Below are positions 49,530-61,403 of a stretch of 64,000 nt of DNA, in pieces; within the stretch, counting starts at the first letter, position 1; each line of letters begins with the position of its first letter. The notes under the pieces are model-generated. The model ran no database searches and was not told where the DNA came from. It worked only from the letters and a program-made list of their open reading frames with translations. Source of the DNA: Fasciolopsis buskii (taxonomy: Eukaryota; Platyhelminthes; Trematoda; Plagiorchiida; Fasciolidae). The stretch is from positions 473,933-537,932 of the forward strand of contig LUCM01011253.1 of NCBI GenBank assembly GCA_008360955.1, written 5' to 3'. A program made the translations under genes and the position numbers.

Positions 49530-52094
49530 TATCGCTTCCGGAGATCCCGCAGACCAGTCAGACAAGTTCTTGCATGAGCAAATATTAGGGCCACAATTTT
49601 CACACGAGAATAGGACTGCCCCCATAACCATTTCAATGAAATCATTAAAAAGGAAAGGTAGAAGAGGGCAATTCTGACGAACATCACTTCTCGTGGTGAA
49701 TTCGGATGAAATTTCGTCATAAACGCGACCTCTGCTTCTGCTACTCCCCTAGAAACTTGATGGGTGAAATGAATTTCACTGGCGCGCCCATTAACGAGAG
49801 AGAAAGAGCCAAAGAATTCCATGATCGACTAAGTCAAACACCGATTTCAGACACGTAATTCTACGAAACATGCCCTCATGTTCGGAGATCTGTTGCAAAG
49901 TGAAAATTTGGTCAATACAACCCCGAACGAGACGGAAAACGGCTTGATTCTCACGCAAACACCTTTCTCGAGTACCGGATCATCAGTGGGAGATAATGCT
50001 CACCAACGGTGTGGATGCAGCATTTACCAAATTAATTCCTCTATGATTCACACGAGGATCTATCACCTTTCATGTAAATCACCACAATCACCTATTTAAG
50101 CCATTCCTTAAGAATCTCTTCCCACACCCAAACTGACTCCAAGCGTTTTGTCAAATCTGATATTAACAGTTCGCCACCACCATTGACGGTCCAAGACAGT
50201 CTATCCAGTCAAACTGCCTTATGACTTTTCAAAATACCTATCTCTCTTATCACCTCCATTTTCGATGGAGAGCTGGTATCTAAGTGTATTGATTCATTTC
50301 TAAGCATACGTAGAGGGTCTAGTTTAGCCATAGGCCAACTAAACTGTGTCCTATTATGTTCTACCCGAAGCGTTAACCGATGGTCCTGAGCGTGAATCAC
50401 CGTGTCGTCGGATTCCTTAAACACCTCGCTAATGCAGCTGACGTGGCAACGTGGAATGAGAAGATGCACAGCGAAGTTAGGTGAAGTAGTTGTCTCATGT
50501 CTTCCTGGTTGGGGCCCCAAAGACCCGTCAATTGGTTGGCCGGAGACACTGAATGACATGGCAGTGAACTGTGAACAATGCCGATCATGTTACCATTTTC
50601 TGTCGAATCAGAATGATTGAAAATGTACGTTTGCACAAGTCGTTTGTGTTGAGTGTGTTGGCTGCTACAGTATTCTTATCCTTCCCCTGGTCGGGTCCAG
50701 TCCCTGTTCCCTTTGGATATTCACTCTTTTATAAACGATCAGTGAGGCCTGCCTTGTTGTTTAACGCCAAACGATCATGATGATGATGAGGATAATGAGG
50801 ATGATGATCGCTTACTCTTTCTTCCACGAACTAGTGTTCCTCGGCAGAGATTGCGACGACTTCCGATGACTGCACCCTTTTCCATTCCCTTACGCCATCG
50901 TGTCCACCACTGCCTCCGGTCATTTCTCAAACCCATGGTCAGTTGACGTTCCAGGGGTCTACGCGCCTCACTGTATGTTGCATCCGGGGTGACGAATCTG
51001 CGAGCATCTAACAGTGTAACTGAAGTCGAGGATATCCAACGTTTCTGGGGTTTACATGGCAAAGAGCTTTGCGTGCCAGCTGTCGCTGAGTACATGACTA
51101 TTTTGCTCTGCTCCCAGTGTTTGCTCGGATCCTGGGCATTTTTTTGAGACGACAATCACATTGGCAGTTCCGACTGGAACTGAAGTCGTCAGTCATCATT
51201 TACAATTAACTGTGCTGGTGTGACTATAGATTAAGAGCAAACAAAAGCGAAAACGAACTAAGGTATGATCTGAGTCCACAGGTGTACCAGAATGATCGGT
51301 AATTCTCGATTTATGCACGCCACCGGTGACCGATGGCAAATGCGATCAATTTGAGTCCAGCATTGTGAAGGCGGAGAGAGGCGCCAGGTGAGCCGATGTC
51401 GCTTTTTATGACAAAAAGTGGTGATCGTCAGAAACAGCCTGGACAAACCTGGACGAGAAGATTACCGTTGTCGGTGGGATCAGCTGAGATAGAAAATGGG
51501 CCTCCGATACGCTGCTCCATCTCCGCTAAGTGGTCTATTTATGCAATAAAATTGACAGCAACGTCCACAAGGTCTGTTGAACTTACACTGCGGAGTGACC
51601 GAGATAGTTCTCGGTAGAACTCGTACTTGGCCTCAGGGGAGCTGTAATAACTTGGATCATACAGAGGCACGACGAAGAAACAACGACGCTCCAATTGGCT
51701 GCTATTTGCAGGTACAGAACCATCCAAACGAACTGCGTGTAAACAGCTGTTGACTGTGATCCAGCCCAACTGCGCTCGCTACGATGTCATGCTCAGGGTG
51801 ATCGCAATGCCGGCCTGACCACGGGTGCTCGAAGCCGGCTCACCCGACAGGCGAGGAGTGAAGCGAGAGAATGAGGTTGCTATGACAAGTGATTATATAA
51901 GTGGAATCTCGCAAAGGGATTTTGGGGACACAGAATACATCAATTTTGAAAGTTTCAGGATTTCTAGCTAGGGTAGGTTGTTGCCCTATCTGGGTGAGTG
52001 TGAAAACAACCAAGTGAATTGAACAGTAAGGTTTAACTAATGCTTGCGAACTACTTCTTCCTCTTTTCTTAATACTGACATCAGATAATTCCAT
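49530..52094 (-). pseudogene. RTE polyprotein relic (endonuclease, linker, partial RT)
   Basis: Recognisable blocks in order on the minus strand: QIGQQPTLAR and KIDVFCVPKIPL (the expected SETR at the catalytic Glu now reads PKIP); YEFYRELSRSLRS then VDVAVNF; SQCWTQIDRICHRSPVACIN, the endonuclease end; LRNDRRQWWTRWRKGMEKGA; then, after the nested insertion, ISEVFKESDDTVIHAQDHRL, SPSKMEVIREIGILKSHKA, a GCIDQIFTLQQI finger motif, SVFDLVDH and NCPLLPFLFNDF. The finger motif, catalytic-Asp region and GxRQGCP-like motif are all degraded. Many stops and frame changes are present. It is much older than the pair at 26-35 kb. Confidence 0.78.
50431..50807 (+). mobile_element. RTE 3' fragment nested inside the older relic
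   Basis: From GCAGCTGACGTGGCAACG the plus strand matches the RTE 3' end at 29300-29659 (MTWQRGM block, WGPKD block, 3' untranslated part) and ends in a GAT-rich tail. It interrupts the linker of the minus-strand relic between KSK and SEV. The flanks TCGCTAA (50426-50432) and TCGCTTA (50808-50814) look like a 7-bp target-site duplication with one change. It belongs to the same subfamily as the fragment at 63573-64000, not to the pair at 26-35 kb. Confidence 0.82.
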
Positions 52095-55000
52095 CGAGCA
52101 GCGGTTCTTCTTGGCAACTTGCGTACTGTCTACATCGGAAGAACGGAAATTAGAAAGGTTCCCTGCACAAAAGGTGATGAAGGTATTTAGCCTATCGATA
52201 CTTTGCGCCTGCGCCCACCGCAGATGGGGTTTTTCTTCGGGAAGCCCAACCGGAGCTTATGACTCAAAAGTCATACCCACAAGGCAGTGGGGCGTTAACC
52301 TAGCACGAGAACTCCGACCAACCGTACACTTATCACCACTCACTCCACTCGGTGCAATGTATAGCGCTGTTATGATTATCCTGCGCGACGACCAATGTGG
52401 TATGGAATTCATTGAGTTTGCGTTACTCATAGGAACTTTTCTGGAGGCATACTGCTAGAGATTTTGCCAATAAAATGAGGACAATTAGGGTTGCCGACCA
52501 AAGCCTTTGCTTCTGATAAGAACCTGACCGCAAGGCAACGGAGTATGGATGAGTGGAAGCCCATCTACTTAGATCAATTATTCTTCTACTCATATTCCCG
52601 ACTGAGCTGCCTGCTCACAACAAACCCTACTGTGAGGACCAGGAGACTACTTCGTGAGGCCTCTACCCATTGAATTTTTGGAAATGATTGGATCTTCGGG
52701 TTGCGATAATCTATCTTGTGTAGCTCGTTGGGCCATGAAGGCAAACAATCCGTCACACCGCGTCAAGGTGCATTCTAGTTGTGACGGCCGGAGAATGGTG
52801 AAGCCAGCTGTAATAGCGAGTCACAGAAACCTAAAGCTAGGAGAATCCAGTTTTGTAGAACAAACTGGATATGTATAATGTTATGGCTGTTCAAGAAAAG
52901 GGAGGTACAGTTCTCGTGTTAATGGTCAGCAGCAGCTGCGCCCTACATCAACACTTTTCCTCTGCAATTTGCCACGGAATGCTTTTTCAAGGATGACAGC
53001 GAATCATTTCATTGCCGTTGCATCGTCCGGTCGTCTGGAAGTTGCGCTGCATCGATTTTCTGAAATGATTTACGACAACACCTCAAAGAAGCACATAAAA
53101 CATTCGAATGTGGTATTTTTAGACTCAGTATCGTATCACACCGAGGGTACGGTAAGGAATGTTTCATGTGTAGTTGGAAATAGAAGCAGCCTTCGTAGGA
53201 ACCAATAGACTTTGTTACTCGACATGTTTTCATTTACCTGATCAATATTTGTCGACAGGACTCCGGTCATTATAAGTCTCATTGGGAGAGCTAGTTCCTT
53301 CCAAATATTGACTTTACTCCATAAATCGATTCCCCTACAGAGGTGAGAAGCTTGGGCGGTACAAAGTGATGATAAATGAAAATGGTCACTACCTAAACAC
53401 ACGTTTTCATTGCATTAGGTGAATGCTGAATGCTAATTTTATAAAGAAGGCTCAGAATGGAAGCAGGGAATTTAGCTCCGAAACCTTAGAACTAACAGAC
53501 AATTCGATCGATTACGCTAGTTTATGTTATGCACACCCACTTGCACATTCTACTGAGTACGTTGCTCCCCAAGAAAGATAGCAGCCGGAAGATGGGTTAG
53601 ATGGTTAGTTTAAAACATGAAAGAAACACATGATAAGCTTTAGTTGTGGACCGAACAAACTGAAAACATGCGAGGTCCTTCCGTTGGATCGTTGGAGGCA
53701 CTGGTTGAAATTTTTTACGTTCAGTAGGGTTTTCACATTCGAAATCGAATAGTGCCTACAAGATTCCTTTACTTATTAGCTTTTTTATGAATTTCTCCCT
53801 CATTTTGTTTCTAATCTTTAAGTGGTGCATAGATGCAACAAAATCAAAACATTTCTGAGAGGGCCCTGGTCGCCAAATACAATGCCCTTGGCCTGAGGCA
53901 AAAAAATCCTTCCTTTAGATCGATATACATTTTTTTAAACTAATAGGTTACTGTAGCTTTTAATCAACGAGGCTATTGACAAGGTTGAACGTACCCTAAT
54001 ATGCTCTTGGTTCCTATAACGGTAACTAGTGAAATATGGCGCCTGCTATGCGTATGAAACTTCGATTTTCTCGTAGTACCTTCACTGACAATGAGAATGA
54101 ACCTCGTTATTAATCTGTCCGATTGAATCTACTCATATGGGTTTGGTCGTTAATCAAGCGATCCACCCGATAGTTGAATTGCGTATCAGCTGCGCCACAG
54201 ATCGATCGACTGATCAGCCTCTTGGTTACCCTGTTCGTGCTACAAGCACGTGGTTAGCCAGTAGTGAAGCGCCGAAACAAACATGGCTGCTACCGTCTCT
54301 CCAACGCCCTTATCACCTTTCGTGCTATCGAGACAGAACGGGGGTGGGGCAAGAGGAACGAATCTGGCGACTTGAATTCGGTTTAACCCGGAGGATAGTG
54401 AACATTGGAATGAGAAGAGTTGGGGTGGACACTATGTGAGGAAATGGACGTGAATGCTCACCGACAGGCTCACCGAACACCCGAAAGTGTAAGCTGACTG
54501 GACCGATGGAAACGGAAGAAATTACGAAATTCACTTAAAATTATAAAAGAAAGCTAAGATGGAAACGTTCGAAGTTGGCATGTTATGAAACAACGAAACT
54601 CAAGAAGACCCAGCTCTCAAAATAAATATGAACAAATTTTCGTTTTATATTGCAGTTTCTCCAGGTATGATTTATGTGAATGTTTTGTACACCTCCGAAT
54701 TCGGCTAAACATGTAATCATCGGGTGTCGTTCAAGGAACATGGGTTTTTTCAAGGACAAGTTGATAAGACATACATATGAGTCTCTACGAGTGAACTGTA
54801 GAATAAACACTGCAGAATCAATTGTGATAATAAGCCAATCAGCAAAATGAGACCTTTTAAGCTTCAGTCAGGTGAATATTATGAGACCGCGCACGGATGA
54901 TAAACATTATATCGAATCAAATGGAGCAGTTGGTTTTGGAATTTCTATTATAAACTGTAGGGAAGTGAGTATCAACATTTAATCCCCCACAAATGTCAAC

Positions 55001-56058
55001 CAGCTTCGCAGTGAAATAAGGACAAGGCACTGTATAAATGCTGAACAAGCCAGATTAAGTTTTCACCAAAAGCTGGATAACAGTGGGGCTAGTAGTGTTC
55101 ATATCATCTAGGTTTTCCTTCTAAAGTTACCAGAGAACGTCGCTAAACAAGTCAGTGAGTCTTTGAGACATCAGAACTGATCGAATTAGCTAGTGAAGAC
55201 ATGATTACTTCTTCTCATCTGGAAATGTTCCGGAGAAACCTGGCAACTACTTGGTTATTCTGAGTTATGAAGAACAGTTATTAGGTAATTGGTTACGGTC
55301 CTATACTCTTCATATGTTAAATATCGACGCAGCGTGAGACGCTGGGCACCGTAATGGTAAGGTACAGTTTTGGATTAGTGCTAATTGCCTCGGAGGTCTG
55401 CATTTCTAATAAGCAAAAGGAATTAGCTTTACACAGAAACAACTGATACTTTTATGTCACTGCTGCAGTTGTAATGGATAGGAAATAAAAAAGCAAATAT
55501 TTTTGTCCGAATCCGCCATAAACCGAACACCAACAGAGTTTTCAGCGGACTTCTCTCCACAACAATGACGCTGGTTACATTGAAAAGCTCTCTTTCTTAG
55601 CTTTCGAATAAAGCTCAAATGGTCTCTATAGGACAATCCCTTGGGGAATGGCGCGTGATCGGATTTGCATGGACAGCTCGACGTATTTCGCAAATTCCAC
55701 GAAGTAAATGGGTGTACCGGTGAGCAAGCGATTCTTACGTAACATAGGGGCGTTAAAACAATGAACCGAGAACGGGAACTGCATGCACCGAGAAGCCAAG
55801 TAAGTTCTGTGAAATTAAGCAATGCTATTGGAAGTAATTGTCCGGATTATTAATTGCAAACCGGAAAAAGGTGAAAGGTCGTTGTCAGGCTTCGGTGTGA
55901 AGTCCCCCAGATAGGCATCGGTAAACCATAGCTGTTTAGCCTAAGGTTCACTACATTCGGCAAGTGTTGAACCCATTCATATGCAAAAGACGAGCAAGTG
56001 TAGTACAAAAACTACCGAATGACGCGGAGGATAACACGGTTCATTTACACGGACGTAC

Positions 56059-56106
56059 TTTTGTATTTTGCCCGGACTTGCGAGGAACGGCCAGCTTTGG
56101 ATCAAT
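56059..56106 (-). CDS. msi: Musashi-like gene: inter-RRM linker micro-exon
   Basis: A 48-bp minus-strand exon of 16 whole codons, acceptor CCTTACAG and donor GTACGT. It encodes IDPKLAVPRKSGQNTK. The IDPK-x-A-x-P-R motif is the hallmark of the segment after RRM1 in Musashi and DAZAP1 proteins (IDPKVAFPRR in vertebrate Musashi). It joins LDSKK of the previous exon to LAATRTKRVF of the next exactly in phase. It is too short to be found from open frames alone and was located by the motif and phase. Confidence 0.92.
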
Positions 56107-58853
56107 CTGTAAGGCATGGATCATGAAGGTAACGGGAAAGATCAAGAAAGGAAAATGAAGAAAAAATGAACATTGCAAACGATCAGTTATTATAGCATCG
56201 CATACAACGGAATTGTGTTTTCGTGAATAGGCGATCGGTTCTGCTGCAAGAACACGAGCGAAGGCAGAAGATACCCACTGGTGTCATTCATAAATGGCAC
56301 CCTTCTATTACCAAAAGCATCACCACAAACACCAAGGTAACAAGAATAACGTTCTGGTTTATTTGGACAAACGAGGAGTGCAGAGCCAGTGAAGCAGGTG
56401 TTTCTTTAGGGCGAAGTGGACTTCGAGCTCCTAATACATAGCTTTTGAAAAAAAGCAGCAAACTATTAGCTGTTTACCTACCAAGACGAGCAACGATTGG
56501 TGTTTGTCATAGTTTATTAAGCCAAAATCTGTGTTTGCCGATAGCAGTTACTGCGGTCGGAAAGAAATGGACTGCGTGTGCGGTGCCGGCAGATGACGGC
56601 CAAAGCACCCACGTCTATACCAGCACTTCGTGAAAAGTACGGGAACACAGCTACGGTGACGTGTAACATAGCAGTCTTATGAACGGCAGGGGAGCCTCAT
56701 GACCTTTTGACCGAGCCTGTCACAAGTACATTCACATGGTGGAATAACCGTGAGATTGGAAACAAAGGGAACAATGAATGAAGAAGCAAGTAGGATGATG
56801 GATATACAACACAGAATAACGTTCTGTGTGTGTGTTCGAGCATAAATGCTCAGCGTCGGGTGATTGTGAAGGCGCGTGGTGTACAAGTCCCACCAGGTTG
56901 GTGACTTAGGTCGAGAACAGAACTATCAGAACTATTCACTGATTAGGACAACTAGTTCGTAGTGCGCACATCTACCATGCGGAAAGAAACGCTGCACCGG
57001 GAAAGGAAAATAGGACGCCACATGGCCCAAGGGACTATTTCTGAATTACGTGGTACATTTTGACATTGCACAGTGGAAAAACGTACAGTTTGAAGTAGAG
57101 TTATGTACTGAAAACTATCCATATGTATATATATATATATATACATATAATGTGGTTTGATTCGTAGGAAACCCAAGTGATAAAAGTATAAGCCATCTGC
57201 CTACAAGGAATCTAGAGATTTGTATAAACTGCCAGACAGCTATCAACGGAAATGAACTATATTTCCTTAGGTTTCTCAGTGAAACCTTATCACATCAGCG
57301 CCGACTATATCGCCTACTGCGAATTTTTTCAGTCCCCTGATTACTGTTCCATATTAAAGCTGCCCAATAATCAGTTTTCATGTTATTTCTGACTATAATC
57401 GAGCGGAGAACATAAAATTTGCGACGTGAAATTAATAGGATAAATACTGGTTTAGGAATATTCAGGAGAGATGAATGAAGGATGAGCAAAACAGGTAATC
57501 TGTGAAGCTAGAAACCCCCAGCCTGCTTGATAGCCCCTCACTCCAATAACATTTGTAATGGTTAGTGATGACAGCAGCAGCAATATTACACTTCTCCGTT
57601 TAATACGAAACAACCGTGCAACAATTCTAGAAAAGAGCCTCGGCTGTTGAAGTGATCCTATAAAGGGAGATGATCGACTGCATGAGACATTGTCGTCCGA
57701 TTGGTACTGTTCAAAAGGCTTTTTGTGTACCCCCTTTACCACTTCATGGTTGGGAGTACGGAAGTAGAGTAAGTGCACCATTCAGGTCTAGATAACATTA
57801 AAACAATCAGTTCTTATGGCTTGAACATACGAATAGAAAGCTGATAGCACGTTGTCAGAATTTCATAAGTGAGCACCCCCAAAATTTCTCCTTGACTGCG
57901 TCTAGAGCACGGCCTCGATATAAGAGGCGAAGTTCCTCACAGATGCATCGCTTAGGCCGTTCCACTGCAAATGACGAGAAAACAGGAAGATATGCAGTCG
58001 TCAATTTCAGGGAATCGCTGCATTTTAGAGTAGACACTGGTCAAGTCAAACTATCTGGTCTAAAGCCTTGGGGAAATTCACGCATACGACCTAAAGGAAG
58101 CCAAAAGCAGCGTGAATAATGATATCAACTAGCACCGCCACCAACACCATAAGGTCAACAACACCGACCACAGCGGCAGTGAAGAAAATAGCGGCAAACA
58201 AACGCAAAAGCGCCATTGTCAAGATCTAGCGGGTGACGAATGATCACAGATGCGTAATTCGACTAGGCAATCAAACAGACATACTCGCGTGAGTGGAATT
58301 TTAACACCCGAATAAACAAGCAAACAAACAATTAAAGAAACAAAGGAACGGAAAGATACTGAAGTAGACAAAGACTGGATTTCGCCAGTAAATCAACGCA
58401 AAATTACTATGCGCGCTTCAGATTAAATGCACATTTGAATACTCATTCAGATGGTGAGCCTGAATCAGTTGACGCATTCAGTTAGGAATTGTGTAAATTT
58501 GACCCGAACCCGTCTTCACAGCAATTCTGTGGTGGGACGCATATCAAAGACGGCGAAAAATTCGATAATCTGCCATAAGGATTAGTGTGGTTTGATACAA
58601 ATCAGCAGTTACTGGCTGGGAATGTGGGAAACTGTTTAATGCACAACACCAACAATTGACTAGTGTTCTAAATAATACCAGTAATAATTGGTATTCATAT
58701 AAAAAAAGAAGAAACAATAGAAATGAAAGGCTACCGTCAGTAACATGCCTAGAGCAATTGCAACAATTTAATAATTGAACTGAGCACGCCAGCAGTATGC
58801 ATACAAGTAATTAAAATACAGACGTTTGAAAAAATAAATCATATTGAGCTTGC
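56107..58853 (-). other. Musashi-like intron with a GC donor (2.7 kb)
   Basis: The upstream exon ends LDSKK (AAA AAA) and is followed at 58853 by GCAAGC, with no GT close by that keeps the protein. The acceptor CCTTACAG is standard. This fits a GC-AG intron, a minor but known class spliced by the major spliceosome. A TA run lies at 57126-57143. No element recognised. Confidence 0.78.
57126..57143. repeat. (TA)n microsatellite
   Basis: About nine TA units within a Musashi-like intron. Confidence 0.85.
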
Positions 58854-58938
58854 TTTTTTCGAATCCAAGATATGCGGGGCCGCCTCGAGAACTTTTTCCA
58901 CACACAGGGGATCACTGAATGTCACGAACCCGAAGCCT
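58854..58938 (-). CDS. msi: Musashi-like gene: RRM1 exon carrying RNP1
   Basis: An 85-bp minus-strand exon after acceptor CTTATTCCAG. Its first base completes the arginine codon begun in the previous exon. It encodes GFGFVTFSDPLCVEKVLEAA then PHILDSKK. RGFGFVTF is the RNP1 octamer with the two aromatic RNA-contacting residues. The S-D-P-x-x-V-x-K-V-L helix and L-D-S-K ending are typical of Musashi RRM1. The exon ends on a codon boundary, followed by GCAAGC instead of a GT donor. Confidence 0.93.
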
Positions 58939-59170
58939 CTGGAATAAGAACCAAGCAAAGCATACGGATTTTATCGTGATCGAAGGAGGCTGAATGAATA
59001 TCAAACACGGTAGAGAGAAAAAAACGCGTGTTAAATTTATCGAAGCGGAAGAAATTTAGTTAGGTTCCCGGAAAATCCTTAGAATTGGTAGTCTGTAGGT
59101 TATCAGAGACAGAACGATAGATAGACAGACGGACAGACAGACAACCAAACAAATAGATAGATAGATAGAT

Positions 59171-59217
<47 letters not shown>

Positions 59218-61321
59218 GGATGGATTAGCAGAATGGTGGCTGGACAAACAGTCGAAGAGGAGCACTTTATATTACACTAACCGAATTATGCCTTATAAAA
59301 CCCAAAATTTTAATTCGTTTTTAATGATGCTTATTAGTTTAGTGGCAAATCCTCGCAGTTATTTCGCAGTACTAATGTGCTTTCAACGTTTAACCGGACG
59401 TCTGAACTCAAAGAAGCAGGAAAGCTCTTTTCAGTATGGAGGTCAGCAAAACATACTTGTCCAGGGTACCGCAGCATACGTGTAGTTACCGTGGCTATTA
59501 GTCCCCAGACAAGGCGTTTGAAGGCCACGAATTCATACGTCATGCTTCACATTAGTCCACTATGTTTCTAATCCCAATTTATTTCATTACTAACGAACAC
59601 CAAAATACCCTCAATCATCCACACGCTCTCAAGATATCTATCCATCCGGCAATTATTCTATTGGCAAGGTCGGTGTTTTTGGATTTTAAATATGAGATAT
59701 AAAAAGGCGGGATCAGATTGCTATAGGGTTTTACTTTAGTTTCGTTATTGGTCTCGAAGGAATAGTTCAAGAAAACGATACTCCATACTGATTCCCATAG
59801 TTGTTCACGTCCCCAAAGCCAGATGACTCATGAACATTTAAACCTTCCTCGCGTAGAGTGTGCAAAGAACATGGCTTTTTACGAATTTGCTGTGCATGAA
59901 AGTAGTAAAATATGAGAGCTCCGCACCGTGCTGGTGCCGATACCCGCGGCAGTTACACAAACATACATAGACCAAAACCAAATCATTTGAAGGATTAAAG
60001 TCCGGGAAAAACCGGACTTGCTTACATATCTTCAGCCCTATCCAAAATCGAAGCCTGGGAATGAAATCTCGCGTTGCATTCCCGTCATGGTCACTTAACA
60101 GCTATGAGTGAAAGTCATAAAATGTGTTAAAATTTTCCTGGTCCAGTCACGAAGACCGTGTATACGCACACACCTAATGTGCTGAAGGTACCTCGAAAGG
60201 TGCGGTGTTAAAAGAACCAGACGCATTAGGCCTTCAGATAATCTTTTTCGAGGAAATAATGCATCCAAGTATAATGCAGAACATCATATTCATGAATTAC
60301 ATTTAGGTGTTCAGTGCAACGGTCTGCATTTTGCTGCCAGAAGAGGCTCGATCGCTTACAAAATGTAGCGTACTTCTGAACAGAGCATTAATACGTCTAG
60401 GCCTATCACATGCTTTAGCATTTTCCCTGTTGTAACCATGTTTCAAATGCTTCAGTACCACGAGTTCTTTTGTTGCTTAGTCTCCGCTCGGCGGTAAATC
60501 GAAGTGTGCTGTTGAAGAGACCCAAATCTGACCTTGCTTATAGTGGTACTTTTACGGATCACCTTCAGTCGAACGTCCGAGGTAATGATAACCGGCTTCC
60601 AGCTGTAATGATTTCGTCATTGTGATCGATGTAATTCAATTTCAATCCAGCTTGAAAAGAAACGGCGAAAAAATTTCTATTCATTAATTTTTACAATCGA
60701 AAATGGAGACAATCGAACGATTTTTGAGGTATTCTAGGTTGGTTGGTGTAGCCAAGTCAATCGTGTATCCAGTGAAACTAAAGATCTTACCGAAGTCGCA
60801 TTGACACTCAAAATCAGAGCTGATGAGTGCGGCGTTTGCGACCAGATGATTATTCAACCGACAGTGACGCAGTTATTTTTAATTTACCCATAGAGAACAA
60901 AAATAGCAAAAGCCCCACGGTTAGGCCGCAGGTGGAGTCCAATTTTATCTGGTCAGTTGAGCCTTTTGGAAAAAGCGGTAAAAATGGAAACAACATCTGT
61001 AGGTGATTCGGACGCCGCAAGCACAGCTGGAGAACAGCCATATTGGACAAGACGTTAAAAACCAGGATGTCAGAGCACCGACTGACTGCTAACCGTGACA
61101 ACGGACATGATGGATATGGAAAGGAAACCACACGACTATTCGAAGCGAAAAACGAATATGAGGAATATTCAGTGCTTAAACGTGTTAACTGCTTTTGTTT
61201 TGAGTATAAATTGCATTCGCAAGAACGTTGATCTTAACGACGACACCCGAATAAGAAAGGAATGGTGGAAACTTTTTCTAAATTGGAGCGATTATTTATC
61301 AAAGTTGAGTGCAAACCTTAC
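58939..61321 (-). other. Musashi-like intron (2.4 kb)
   Basis: Donor GTAAGG (from 61321) and acceptor CAG (to 58939). It splits the arginine codon of the RRM1 RNP1 motif after its second base. It carries the GATA microsatellite at 59152-59218. No other feature recognised. Confidence 0.75.
59152..59218. repeat. (GATA)n microsatellite
   Basis: About 16 GATA units with one 1-base slip near 59170, preceded by GACA/GACG units from about 59120. Confidence 0.93.
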
Positions 61322-61403
61322 CTGGAACGCTTTGTCAAAGGATCCCGCATGATCATGAACTCTTTGATTTCACCGTAATTTTGGAAATAATCGCGGAGCC
61401 CCT
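61322..61403 (-). CDS. msi: Musashi-like gene: RRM1 helix 1 to beta 3 exon
   Basis: An 82-bp minus-strand exon between acceptor TTTGTTCCAG and donor GTAAGG: two bases, 26 codons, two bases. It encodes [20 protein letters not shown] then PLTKRS. The block L-R-D-Y-F-x(2)-x-G-E-I-x-E-x-M-x-M-R-D-P-x-T-K-R-S-R-G-F-G-F is close to Musashi RRM1. RNP2 (usually K-x-F-I-G-G-L) must be in an exon further upstream; I searched the minus strand from 61404 to 64000 by eye and did not find it, so the 5' end lies beyond the window. Confidence 0.92.

Larger units (their letters stand above)
49500..52786 (-). mobile_element. Old RTE-clade relic, minus strand, interrupted by a later RTE fragment
   Basis: Its 5' end at 52786 (CGTCACAACTAG on the minus strand) and the next 300 bp match, with divergence, the start of the element at 26151, so it was once near full length. 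Endonuclease remnants follow (52094-51250), then the endonuclease-RT linker (51155-50815 and 50430-50090) and RT remnants (50090-49530). It is antisense to the nested fragment and in the sense orientation of the Musashi gene. The 3' part with the YADD region and tail was not found. Confidence 0.8.
47630..56058 (-). other. Musashi-like intron (8.4 kb) containing nested RTE relics
   Basis: Donor GTACGT (from 56058) and acceptor CAG (to 47630). The RTE relic 49500-52786 and its nested insertion lie here. A GC-richer stretch at 48060-48200 with CAA/CAG triplets is unexplained. From 52790 to 56058 I recognise no feature. Confidence 0.7.

Noticed and set aside
54137..54439. A 100-codon plus-strand frame inside a Musashi intron
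   Set aside because: No recognisable domain or splice context; it is antisense to the host gene and not tied to any element I could identify.
35870..58938. Assignment to DAZAP1 or hnRNP A/B/D instead of Musashi
   Set aside because: The IDPK linker is shared with DAZAP1, but DK-x-TNRHRG before RNP1 and EKVC-x-IHFH-x(3)-NKM with KEVM after RRM2 are Musashi features.
60810..60850. CTGATGA at about 60819 on the plus strand as another hammerhead
   Set aside because: No GAAA follows a plausible stem II and no cleavage triplet is positioned correctly. The same holds for CTGATGA near 19682, 22104 and 22599.
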